Shown: one piece after another, positions 43,601 to 54,277 of the stretch
Position numbering within the stretch: the stretch's first letter is position 1
How the letters are laid out: each line of letters starts with the position of its first letter
Assembly: GCA_014529385.2 (NCBI GenBank)
Contig: CM043964.1
Span: 104,397,587-104,461,586, forward strand
DNA length: 64,000 bases
Reading direction: 5' to 3'
Source: Adiantum capillus-veneris
Taxonomy: Eukaryota > Streptophyta > Polypodiopsida > Polypodiales > Pteridaceae
The notes under the pieces: model-generated
Database searches by the model: none
What the model was told of the DNA's origin: nothing
What the model saw: only the letters and a program-made list of their open reading frames with translations
Translations under genes and position numbers: made by a program

Positions 43601-46042
43601 TGGGTTCTTCTTAGTGGCTGCGTTTAAGGGTTTAAAATATACACAAATTCTCCACTTCCCATCCTTCTTTGGACTGACTACAACTGGACTCACCCATTCT
43701 GTGGTCTCCACAGGGACTATGAACCCTGCCTTCAACAACTTGTCCACCTCTTCTCGCAAGGCTTCCATTTTCTCTTGACCCATCCTTCTTAGCATTTTCC
43801 GCACTGGCTTAGCACCTTCTTTCAACTCTATATGCATCTCTTCGCCCTTGAACCCTCTGATCTCTTCATATGAAGTAATGAACAAATCAGGAAAACTAGC
43901 CAGCATGTGCAAATATATATCCTTCTCCATAGCTGAGAGGTCTCCACTGATCATTTGTGTCATCAATTCCTGCTTCTTTGACAACTCAACCTTGGTTTGC
44001 ATCAGCCCTTCAATCACTTCATAAGGCCCTTCACTTTCATCTTCAACCTCATTCGCAAATGCAACTAAACCAAACTCCTGGATTTCTTTGTCCATCAAAA
44101 GAAATGCAACATCAGCATCCTCATCACTGCTGGTAGTGCTATCACTGTCCTCATCTGTCACTGTGGAAGAGTCTTCATCACTAGACTCATCCTCATCTTC
44201 ATAAAGCTCCTCTAATCGTTTCCTTGTGTCCATATTATAAAGCTTCTTGGTACATGTCTTTCCATAGAGGCTAATCGTACCATGTCGCCAATCTTGAACA
44301 GCTCCCACTGCACGTAACCATGGTCTACCCAGTATAATAGGATATGCTCCCAACCTTGCTGGCATCACATGAAAATCAACCACTGCCTTTGCAGCATATG
44401 CCTCCACTTCTAAGCTCTTTACAACACCCAAGCATTTTACTTTTTGATGGTTTGCCAATCTAATCCGGAAACCTGACACCCCAGCCACTATGAGACCCAT
44501 CTTCTCAACGCATGAGTGTGTTATGACGCATATTTGGGCTCCGCCATCCACATAACCTTGTCTCAAATTTTTCCTTTTATGCCACACATCTACTATTGGA
44601 CAAATGTCTGGTAGCTCATCCATTGCCAACACCTTTACTGAACCTCTCTCTGGCTCTTTCTCCATTGGGGTAACCATCCTCTTCCACTGTTGCTTTAGCT
44701 TAGGCACCATCTCTATAAGCTGCCCAAAAGTAACATCTGCCTTCCTGCTCGTCAGATCCTCCTTCAAGTCATAGCTTAATTGCCCATCCCCTAGTGGAAA
44801 ATATGAAACATGAAACTTTCAACGAGCTCTCCTTTTTCTCTTGGCCTTGACATCCTCGCCTTCATGGCTCTTTCCTTTCTTCTGACTAGGACCTGGGGCA
44901 CTTCTTCCTTCCTTATCCTCTGTGGTCCTCTTCCCAATAGGCATCACTAATGTATCCTCTAGCTTTGATGCCTTCTCCAAGGTGACTACACTTAGCACTT
45001 TTGTCTTTCCCTTTTCCTCTTGGGTTAATCCACTGGTTCCTTCATCTCCCTTGATCTCAATGCCATAATCATTTGACCTAGTTAACACCTGTCTTGGCAA
45101 TGGATACATGTCTCCCCCCATCCTTGGTGGCTTATCACATTGTGGGCTGATGTGACCCAACTCTCCACAACTGTAACATGTGGGCGTCTGCCTCCAAAAC
45201 CTACCATTGCTTTGTCCAACACCATTCCTAGGCCTTTCTTCACCTCCTAGCTGATTTGCATACCTCCCTTGACCTCGATTATTTCCCACTTGACCTAGCA
45301 TGTTTAGGCTGAGATTCTTCATTAAATCTACCACTTGCCTCATGTCTTGCCTTAGCCCATCATCTTGCACCAATGTAGTGACCACTGCTGGCATAACCTG
45401 AGTAGTAACAGGAACCATTGGTTCATGATGAACCCCTGACATGCAACCTTGTAAAGACTCCATAGGCTGAAATTCAGACCTCATGGGCAAAGACTCCACC
45501 CCTAACTAGCTCATTTTCCTCAACTTCCACTCTTTGTTCCTTGCTATCTCTAGTGCATCTTCATATGTCCTAGGCTTCTTTAGCTCCACTCTCCAACGTA
45601 TATTCTCCCAAAGGCCAGCCAAGAACCTATCCTTCTTCATCATGTCAGGCGGGGGTATCTGTGGTGCTAAGGCCTTGCACATCCGCTCCCATGCCAATGA
45701 GAACTTACGTATGTACGCATCTACTGGCTCACCTTCCTTTTGCACCAAACCTTGTACTTCTTGCCACACCTTGTCAGGATCTTCTATCTTCACAAACTCC
45801 ACTTCCAACCCATGCCTTAGATTGTCCCAACTCAATCTTACAGGAGGATCCGCTGCACGCAACTCCTCTTCAAATGTTTTGGACCAGACTCGTGCATCAC
45901 TCTTCAAACAAATTTGGAGAAGATGTAACATCTGCGCAGGGTCATGAATCTGGTTGCTAATGCAGGCAACCTCCATATTTTCCAAAAAATCTTCCACATC
46001 TTCATCACTTCTTCCATGAAACTCCGGATAAGAGAAAGCCAT
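40691..46042 (-). pseudogene. Gypsy-B Gag-Pol polyprotein, six in-frame stops and no frameshift
   Basis: The frame is continuous from ATG 46042 (MAFSYPEFHGRSDED) to TGA 40691. Gag core to about 45510; zinc knuckle CYSCGELGHISPQC near 45140-45185; block FPLGDGQLSYDLKEDL near 44760-44805; protease YVDGGAQICVITHS near 44510-44555 with DGGA in place of the usual DSGA or DTGA; RT with FMDD near 43332-43345; RNase H to about 42560; archaeal-type RNase H from 42490 (LLFFDGSYRK, NNEAEYATLEAGL); integrase with an HHCC zinc domain and core Asp (GIDAIGP), Asp (LSDKGP), Glu (GLNERFN); C-terminal part 41092-40691. Stops: TAG 45506, TGA 44819, TGA 43277, TAG 43178, TAA 42506, TAG 41108. Most lie where a Gln or Arg codon with one C-to-T change is the natural source. 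Confidence 0.9.
44777..44794 (-). other. Internal copy of the Gypsy-B polypurine tract
   Basis: CTAGGGGATGGGCAATTA on the - strand matches the terminal tract (40663-40681) except for one missing A. It is in frame and encodes the PLGDGQL block, so the resemblance may come from the protein sequence. Central polypurine tracts are known in some retroelements. Confidence 0.4.
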
Positions 46043-46145
46043 GGCTACCCAAGTTACAATGCTTTGAGAACCCCTTTGAGCAGACGTACAAGAACCCAAG
46101 ACTTTTCACTGACTCAACCTCTAGAAACTTCAATGGAGCTCAACT

Positions 46146-46388
46146 TTAGATAAGGACAAACACATGCACATCAAATGAGTTTTCATAGTTGATCATCGGA
46201 ATTACAACAGGCAAAGGACATTCCAAGATCTCTCGTAATCTTCTTGGCCCGAACATAAAGAATATGCGTTGTTGGAAAGAAATCTTCCTAGACACATGAA
46301 CATTTATTTGGATTCTCTGAGTTAAATGAAAAGGAGTGAATTGAGGACCATTTTGATCATCCATTAAAGTCAACCATGCATCTCCCAA
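46146..46388 (-). CDS. Gypsy-B leader ORF (upstream of gag)
   Basis: 80 codons, ATG to stop, about 100 bp upstream of the gag ATG and in another frame. The central part (RIQINVHVSRKISFQQRIFF, then PVVIPMINYENSFDV) matches Gypsy-A leader ORF 1. Same place in both elements, both intact although the neighbouring gag genes carry stops. No known domain; no signal peptide. Function unknown: a short leader protein, or an ORF that controls gag translation, or a conserved RNA structure. Confidence 0.5.
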   Translation of the reverse strand: MGDAWLTLMDDQNGPQFTPFHLTQRIQINVHVSRKISFQQRIFFMFGPRRLREILECPLPVVIPMINYENSFDVHVFVLI

Positions 46389-47071
46389 GAAGGCACACCT
46401 GACTTAACCTCTGATTTTGCCAAAATTTCAGCAGCATAACAGCATAAATGGCTCAAAAAACCAAGAAACCAGCCATCATAACTTGGAAAAATTTTGACAG
46501 AGTTTCCCCAGAAGTAGAGCAGTAGGAACCCAAAATATAGACTGTATATGTATGCATAAACTGTCAACAATAGAACCCGAGCATCAAGTAGGACTCACTA
46601 GTACATAGCCTATGGCGAGGTCACAAAAAGGGTGCTCCAGCTACCTGTATCACCGAAAGGATCTCCACATTTGAGAATCCCCTAGCTCAATAAAAACCTC
46701 ACGGTATCGACCCTCACACGAAGGCTAATGCAAATCGCGTATAGTCAAGTCTCATAAATGACTATCTTCCAGACCAAGTCTCAGAAATGGCTAGGATTGC
46801 CAAATAAAATCATATATGGCTCCACAAAGGCGTACCATGGCAGTTTCCACAAGTAACGTACAATCCAACAGAAAATGCGCTCAAACAAGTGCTAAGTAAT
46901 GCATACCCACAACAACTGCAAGTGACACCAATGCTAGTATATCACTGTACTCCAGCTACCTGTACCTGTGTGAATCACCTGTACCTGTACCTGTCCCTGT
47001 AACCTGTAACCTGTAACCTGTAATCCTGAATCTCGAAGCTTGAAGCTCGAAGTAGAAGGTACTCGAAGAAG
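46389..47071. other. Gypsy-B untranslated leader
   Basis: No further gene. Holds a short tandem array of ACCTGT/AACCTGT units (46950-47023), partly TGTACC and partly GTAACC. Confidence 0.7.
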
Positions 47072-47090
47072 ATCCTCCGTGGGGGCGCCA
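47072..47090 (-). promoter_or_regulatory. Gypsy-B primer binding region
   Basis: TGGCGCCCCCACGGAGGAT on the - strand, six bases from the LTR. TGGCGCC starts are usual in Tat elements; I cannot name the tRNA. Confidence 0.65.
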
Positions 47091-47096
47091 AAAGAA

Positions 47097-48246
47097 TGTG
47101 AGCGGGATGAAAACACACAGAACGCCTCTATAACGACCTGACACACACTCTTGGAATGATACACACACACACACACACTATGGGGCACCACTCGGCTTAC
47201 ACAAAACACCTGGCCGAGACAGGGAACACACCTCTGGAGTGAGAGGAGAGAGACTATCCACTTGCCCACTCCACACACACACACACACACACACACACAT
47301 CCAAAAAAATCAGCTCAAAAGAGGAGCATTTATGATGTTTAGATACAATTGAGCTTGGGCCAACACCAATGGGGCAAATAGCTCACACAATATGGGTAAA
47401 AGATACCAGATACAATCACAAATTGGAGCAGAAGCTTCGCTCCATAGGAGAAACTTACACAGCCAAAACAACAGAAAAAGAGTGAAGAATTTGGCAAAAT
47501 GGACAGCGCCATCGCGTCCGGAACGGCCCAAAACCCAAGTCTACAATGTCAAAGTGCTCAGATTCGACATCGGATTAGCAGTTTACAACCAAAACAGGCT
47601 CCAAAAACCCAAAAAACACACCTGCGGCTGTTCCTCCTCTCTTCTCCACGTTTTTTCTGGTCCTCTCTCTGTTTTTTCAGGTCCCACACTAAGATTTATT
47701 AGTTGGGCACCCGTGGCCTTTTAGATGACCTCAAACGAACCCCGAACAGGCCAAAAACTGACCTCGCAGTGCATAGTTGTCACCTTTTTGCATCATCCGC
47801 ACACCTGGCGCTCAGTTTTTCCAAATAATGCATCCCGCAACCACGTGAAGTGGCCCCATAAATTGGTCCTCATGATGACCTTTCTGCATAAGTATCACAA
47901 GAAAACACCCACGTCGTGTCCATACTTCTCCGCGTGCAAGTATTGACCCCATTCGCCCTCCTGACGCCACTAGATGCCATCTGACACACCTGCTTACCTC
48001 ATGTCTTCGGCCTGCAGATAGCTTCCTCGAGAAGTTTTACGCGCTACCAACTCCTCCTTATTGTAGAAAAAACACACTAGTACTGATAATAGTGAAAATC
48101 GTTGCACTATGTACACCCTGTCCTACCTGTACACACGTGGGCCCCACGTAACCACCTGGCTATGGAAATTGGGCAATCCTTTATTTGATGCACCATGCAT
48201 GTATATGTACATATGCGCAATCTCTTGCTCCAAAAAACTCCTGACA
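47097..48246 (-). repeat. Gypsy-B 5' LTR
   Basis: TGTGAGCGGG to CTCCTGACA on the + strand (TGTCAGGAG to GCTCACA on the - strand). It appears to have the original structure, because copia coding sequence resumes exactly at its end. AC-microsatellites at 47161-47178 and 47272-47298 differ in length from those of the other LTR. Confidence 0.9.
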
Positions 48247-48585
48247 ACGTGTCCTACAAAAGCTTTGTAATCTATTATTCCATATGAAGCATGACATGAT
48301 AGAAAGCCTTCTATTGAGCACATGCGTGTTTTTGGTTGTTTGGCATATGCTTTGGTGTCACAAACACGACGTAGAAAATTGGATGACAAGGCTGTCAAAT
48401 GTATTTTTGTTGGTTATAGTGTTGAAAGCAAAGGTTATAGGTTATATCATTCGCAAACAAAGCATATTTTGGTTTCAGAAGATGTAGTGGTTGTGGAAGA
48501 TTCTGTTCAGTCCTTGTTGTCATGTACTTCGGAAGATTCACTCTATATACAAAATGGGATGCCACCTACGAGCGGACAACTTTGA
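48247..48585 (+). pseudogene. Copia integrase, part after Gypsy-B
   Basis: Coding resumes with CPTKAL, a TAA at 48274-48276, then SIIPYEA. The conserved blocks IEHMRVFGCLAYAL and KCIFVGYSVESKGYRLY follow near 48310-48440. This is the end of integrase and the start of the linker to RT. A frame change lies near 48295. It stops at 48583-48585. Confidence 0.85.
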
Positions 48586-49248
48586 TAAAACTCCTATATA
48601 CGACTCATATTAGGAAATATGACTCCCCTTTCTACGCTTATACAACAATCAATGGAGAAAATTATCATACCCCTATCTTATATATAGAATTTAGGCCTCA
48701 CATTATCTAGCTGAGTAAAACTAGTCAAAGAGTGTGTAGCATAGTGACTAGCAACTTACTAATGAACCAATGTACCCTCGATTCATCTTAGTTTGACTTT
48801 CAAACTATGTGTGTCTAATCAGGCTTGCACTCTAGCTCCAATTCTAACCCATCCAAAGCTGGTGTAAATCAACCCTTGACCTACTCCAAATCAACCGTTT
48901 TCTATGAAAAATTCATCCAAATTCTAGTGCACACCAGTGAACAATCGTTACAAATAATCAACACGATTCAGGTCCCCCCCAACCCCCCCGCCCCAACCCT
49001 CCCTTCCTAAATATGATACCTCTCTCCCTTATTTTTAAGTTTGGGAGATAAATTATTGGAGGCTTGTCCTTAGCTTATACACTTAATTAACTTGTAAAAA
49101 AAAACCCTCCCCTCCACTTACGTGGTACGATAAGCTTTCTATGGTGAATCCCCCGGGTCATGTACTAGAGACCGTAATGTAAGCTCACAGGACATTTATG
49201 ACACTTTGTTGCCTCTTTTCAGTGGTGGAAGTTCGAATGTAAAGTCCA
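48586..49248. other. Unassigned stretch inside the copia element
   Basis: About 600 bp without copia homology, with a C-rich run at 48975-49007 and AT-rich flanks. Possibly a small insertion in the linker between integrase and RT; I found no terminal repeats that prove it. Confidence 0.4.
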
Positions 49249-51020
49249 ATGAGGCAAATGTACAACCTGGGGATTTCCAAACATGTTATAGATCAGCCTA
49301 TTACTGGTGCAGATGTAAATGATGTACTTGATGAGGAAAGCGTTGAAAATGAGCAGGCTAGAGGTATGCCAAAATGGCTGGTGCAACCATTGCGTGACAG
49401 TAAATTGGATGATCTTTGTCTAGTTGTACTCGTTCAGGCTCTGTCCATGCATCTTATGCATCAGATTGTTATAATTTTGCTGTGTTTAGCTTATACGATG
49501 TTGAGGAACCTCTATCTTTTGATGAAGCACAAAATTCAAAAAATTTGCCATGCAATCGAAATATGATGCACTCATAGAAAATGACTTTATGTGATTTGCC
49601 TCCTGGCAAAAAGGCCATTGGTACAAAGTGGGTTTACAAGTTGAAATGCAAGGCGGATGGTGAGGTCGATCGCCATAAGGCTCGACTTGTTGCAAAAGGC
49701 TATGCGCAGCAAAAAGGCATAGATTATGAAGACATTCTCCCACTTTTCATATGACTACTGTTCATTTTCTATGTGCATTGGCAACTCATTTTGGTTGGGA
49801 TGTACATCAATCAGACATTGTTACAGCTTTCTTGAATGGTGACATATTTGAGGAAGTTTATGTAATGCAGCTTCCGGTTTCGTCAAGAAAGGACAAGAGG
49901 AAAAAGTGTGCAGATGTAAGAAGGCTTTCTTTGTATGGGTTGTAGCAATCTCCTTGTGCTTGGTATGAGAAAGCTGACACTCATTTGGTCAAACGAGGCT
50001 TTCGTAATAGCCCAACAAAAAGCACATTGTATGTAAAGCGTGAGGGGGATGTACTTCTCATTGTGGTTCTTTATGTAGATGATTTGCCGATCACTATACC
50101 AAATGAGAGACATATTGCTGAATTTAAGGCTGATTTGAATGCTACTTTCAAGATGAAAGATTTGGGGCTTTTGCATCATTCTTGGGCGTACAGCTTAAGT
50201 TGTGTGATGGTGGTATTGCCTTGTGTTAGAAAAGTTACATAGACACATTTGGACTTGAGGATTGCAAACATGTTGCCACTCCCATGGAAACAGGTTTAAA
50301 ATTGAGTCTCCATGAGGTTGGTGATCCTGCAGATGTCACTCTTTAAAAAACTGTTGTTGGATCCCTCATTTATGTATGTAACACAAGGACGGATATTCAG
50401 TTTGCAGTCTCACAGGTTAGTAGATTTATGCATAGCCCATGGTCTAAGCATTGGCAGGCTCTCAAGAGGATTTTCCGCAACCTTAGTGGCACTTTATATC
50501 TTGGCTTGTTTTATCCCAAGGGGGGATCATTGCCGACAGACTTACATGCTTTTTCAGACTCAGAGTTGGACTGGTTTTTTTGACACACGAGTGTCCACAA
50601 GTGGTTTTTGTTTCATGCTTGGCAGTTCATGTATATCATGGTTGAGCAAGAAGCAACCTACTGTGGCCACTTCTAGTTGTGAGGTTGAGTACAAGGCAGT
50701 CTTCACAGCTACGGTTGAGTGTGTATGGCTCAGACGCCTTATGGCTAATTTGGGTGTTGGATAGAACACTGCCAACATTACCTACACTGACAGTCACAGC
50801 GCATTGGCAGTTGCGAGGAACCCAGTTTTTCATGCTCACACAAAGCATATTGAGGTGCATTACCACTATGTCAGGGAGAGGCTCTGAGTAGGAGAGATCA
50901 GCTTGGCTTATATGACAACATAGGACAACCTTGCAGATCTTTTCACAAAGGCATTGTCTCGTGAGAAGCTCGAAGATTTCCACAAAGCTTTGGGCTTACT
51001 CCCCTTTGTGGACTGATCGT
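49249..51020 (+). pseudogene. Copia reverse transcriptase and RNase H
   Basis: KAIGTKWVYKLKCKADGEVD and ARLVAKGYAQQKGIDYED near 49610-49730 are the RT start. LATHFGWDVHQSDIVTAFLN near 49785-49845 is the next block. The catalytic YVDD is near 50073-50084. RNase H blocks: STSGFCFMLGSSCISWLSKK near 50595-50655 and HIEVHYHYVRERL near 50845-50885. The segment carries several frame changes (near 49750, 50200, 50540) and stops. Confidence 0.85.
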
Positions 51021-51252
51021 GTCCTTAGGGCATGGAACTTACCTTTACTCATGTGCCATCTCTCGTTCACCGCATCACTCCAGGGGGGGATTTGCAGATC
51101 TTTTCACAAAGTCATTGTCTCGTGAGAAGCTCGAAGCTTTCCACAAAGCTTTGGGCTTACTCCCCTTTGTGGACTGATCGTGTCCTTAGGGCATGGAACT
51201 TTCCTTTACTCATGTGCCATCTCTCGTTCACCGCATCACTCCAGGGGGGATT
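50931..51252 (+). repeat. 161-bp tandem duplication at the copia 3' end, including the polypurine tract
   Basis: 50931-51091 and 51092-51252 are two copies (start TTGCAGATCTTTTCAC) with few differences. Each contains the last pol codons, the stop and the purine tract CCAGGGGGGA. The second tract touches the 3' LTR and is the working position; the first is 161 bp inside. Confidence 0.93.
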
Positions 51253-51479
51253 TGCTACCATATACATGTGGTAGTGATGTGTGTGAACACAGTAGGACCG
51301 CCAGGGCATTTTTTCCCTCTTTTGAAGGTTTTTTTCCCCGTGCATTGTATATACGCCCATCACTCTAGGGCTATCCATCTTTCTTTTGCACACTAAGCAG
51401 CACACTCTCTATTGTATGCCTTGAGCTTCCTTTGTCTTCTCCAAGCTGTGTGCGTTTCTTTGCAACCCTAATTCCAACA
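51253..51479 (+). repeat. Copia 3' LTR
   Basis: TGCTACCATA to AATTCCAACA. About 23 differences from the 5' LTR. Confidence 0.9.
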
Positions 51480-51484
51480 GTGTT
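51480..51484 (+). repeat. Copia target-site duplication, right (GTGTT)
   Basis: Matches 36822-36826. Confidence 0.9.
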
Positions 51485-54277
51485 GTTTTTAGTCTTCCTT
51501 CATAAGAACCTTTAGGCTAAGCCATTGGCCAATTAAAAGATATCATTTAGCACATTGACAAAATGTGATATTATCGAGATGTTGATCTCTATGATTGCTT
51601 TTATTAACATAGTCCTAATTTTTCTCTTTTCATTGAGGATTAAATTAGTTGTTTTTGAGTATTTTGCTCACCATAATATCTTCACTTTTCACAAAGGTCA
51701 AATTTTTTAAGACCTTTGAAGGAATTTGCATCTATTTGCACAAGTGAGAATACATTAAATACCTACATGAGTCACCGTAAGTTTCTTGTTTCTTGGGTAT
51801 GGCATTCATTTTTGTACAAACCTGGGTGCAAGCATTACTCATGATAGTGTTTTATAATCATATAAAACAATGACAAGGCCTCTATTATTTGGCATGTTTA
51901 TGTTTGCATTTTGTTTCATACGCATAGTTTAATGTCCGCTCTTTGGTGTCAATTGAATGGATTTGATAATAGTTCATATTTGTCTTTTAAGTGATCTTGG
52001 TATAAGAAAAGTGGCTAAATTCAATGTTGAATGATTGCGATACCTAGTGGGACTCGTTCGAAAAAGCTTGCTTGCTTTGTGAGTTTCCTCTAAAGGGGAA
52101 ACCCAATAGTGTTTAGAATATTCAAACTAATTGTCAACGCCATAACAAGCACCTTCGTTTAGGCTTCTTTTGTATTTACTTTTTGGTGAAGGTCGCTTAG
52201 TCTTAATGTAGTAAGCGTTGGGATGTCTTAGGAAATGACGGTTTCTATCCAAATCTCGAGAACCATCCTCGAGCCGTCTAGCTATCGAACTCTTTCTTTA
52301 CAATGATGGAATGTGTTCTCTTAAACATAAGTAATGAAAATTTGTGCTAATATTTTGAGCCCGGAAGTAAATCCCCACAAAAATTTCAAGCTATAAGTTT
52401 TTCAAACGTTAATGGGAATGCTTAGTGGCGCTATTGTGGACAAGTGTGCCAAGCATGTGTGCTCTTTTCTAGCCTCAAAGTGTCCAAGAGAAGCTCCCTT
52501 CTCTTGTGTTCGTTAGCAATTAAACTGCAATAATAGTAGGATATGCTATGCTAAAACAAGCAAGACTAACAATTGTAGAAGGTTTCAAGAAAATTTAAAT
52601 GAGGCCATTCTATCCGATGCAATGACTGATTTGAGAATCACCAAAAAAAAAATATGGTGAGCAGGGTTTTCATTAAGGTGATCACAAATAGTGAACATGT
52701 TAATAACGTTGAGTGATTACATTTCAAAACACGTGATCATGCTAATATTCATGTGACTTCCCCTTAACCTATAGAAAATTTTTCGATAAGCTCTCTAAGA
52801 TTTTTTCATTTCTTAGTGGACCTGGTTTAGTGTTCTTACAGTTCCCTGATGGGCCCATCAGATAAAACGCATACCCCGATGGGGTTTTGGTGGGTTTACA
52901 TATCACCATGTATCGGCTTTTCTGTGATCACATTAATTGTGATTATGTGTGTGATAATAAACATTGTGATCATAAGAAATTTCACGTGATCATGTGAGGT
53001 GGGTTTACATATCACCATGTATCGGCTTTTTTGTGATCCTTATCAGTACTGAATTGGCTCAATAGGATACGCATGACCACATTCCGATAACTGAACCTCC
53101 TGTAACCACCACCTAAACATGCCAACTATGAACCGTCACTGGGTGAAAAAAAGCTATAGAAATTTCGGTAATATTGGGCTACGTATGTGATGTTGATTAT
53201 GTCAGCTACTTGGTCAAGGTTGTGGACATATGAAATACTTGGTGAAGGACTTTCATCTCTCTGAGTCGAAACATAGAAGTAGTGGAATTGCATCCCTCAC
53301 CCTCTATCTTGCTCCATTCTTTCAATTGCTAATTTTGTGTGTTATCTAGAATTGTGCGAAAGCTCCTTCATAGTATGACTGTCATATTGTATAGTTGACA
53401 AACCCAAGATTTTTATCACATGCATGGGTGACCTTGTACGTGCCCACACACTTACTAAAGGCAGTAATAGCGCCCTTGGAATTGTCTTTTGTTGTAAATT
53501 ACTCAGAAAGTTGGCTTTGCCTCTTGGCTAAAACTTGTATATCCAATCAACTGATGTTGATTAAACAAAAACGAGATTATTGAAAAGATGTTATAGTGGT
53601 TTTAGGATTGACCATATATTAATATCAAAAGCAAAAAGAGATTTGTTTGCAAAGTTTCACTCTATTGCTTTTGGAAGTTCAACAGGTAATTTTCATTCAT
53701 TGTGTTCGGAGCTTACATGACTCGGCATTAAATGGGTATTAAAGAGGGGTATCTCTTTCCAGGCCTAGTAATTTGGCTACTTGTTTTTCCGTTGTCAATT
53801 TGAGTGCGCGTGCACATTTTTTATTTTTTTGTTTGTTTTTTTTTTTTTTTTTTGTTGGGGGGGGGGGGGGACCTAAATGCCATCCATTTCCAAAAACCAG
53901 CAGTTGCTAGGAGGAAATTTAGCTAATGAATGAGAATGTAAATTCCTACTTCCTCGGTCACCACATTAAAACCCTTTTTCTGACACCGGTCTTTTCAAAG
54001 GGACACCATGTCCCATAGCAATTCAAGTTCACAACTAGCTTACACCATCATATTCTCACACACATTCAGAGCCACACATACTTCATTGTAGCATGAGGCA
54101 AGCTTATTACCATCAAGAAGCCCTTCTCTTGTTTCTGGCAAGGGTTCTTATTCCTAATATCTCAACAACAAGTGGCATGAAGAGGCCATACCTAGTCTAG
54201 AATTGATGAAATAATCTAGAATCAACAGAAGACTCGCAGCCTGTTACAAAATGCTGATGTCAAAAGGACCACCATTG
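51485..54277. other. Intergenic DNA
   Basis: AT-rich, no credible gene. A 42-bp direct repeat (GGTGGGTTTACATATCACC and following) at 52888-52930 and 52996-53038 encloses a stretch rich in GTGATCA motifs. A T run and a G run (53827-53871) follow each other. No transposon ends recognised. Confidence 0.6.

Larger units (their letters stand above)
39494..48246 (-). mobile_element. Gypsy-B: Tat-like gypsy element with dual RNase H
   Basis: LTRs at 39494-40662 and 47097-48246, primer region at 47072-47090, purine tract at 40663-40681. One long reading frame, read right to left, holds gag, protease, RT, RNase H, a second archaeal-type RNase H and integrase. The second RNase H before integrase is the mark of the Tat lineage. 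It is inserted in the copia integrase gene; copia coding resumes at 48247 in the same codon context. The 3' LTR is rearranged. Confidence 0.92.
36827..51479 (+). mobile_element. Ty1/copia retrotransposon, interrupted by Gypsy-B
   Basis: LTRs of 226 and 227 bp, a 5-bp duplication GTGTT, a degenerate methionine-type primer site and a purine tract define a complete insertion. Domain order gag, protease, integrase, reverse transcriptase, RNase H is that of Ty1/copia. The LTRs differ at about 23 of 226 positions, so the insertion is old. Gypsy-B (39494-48246) sits in the integrase gene. All ORFs carry frameshifts and stops. Confidence 0.92.

Noticed and set aside
53827-53871. T-run followed by G-run as a regulatory site
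   Set aside because: Simple homopolymers; the length may also be affected by assembly.
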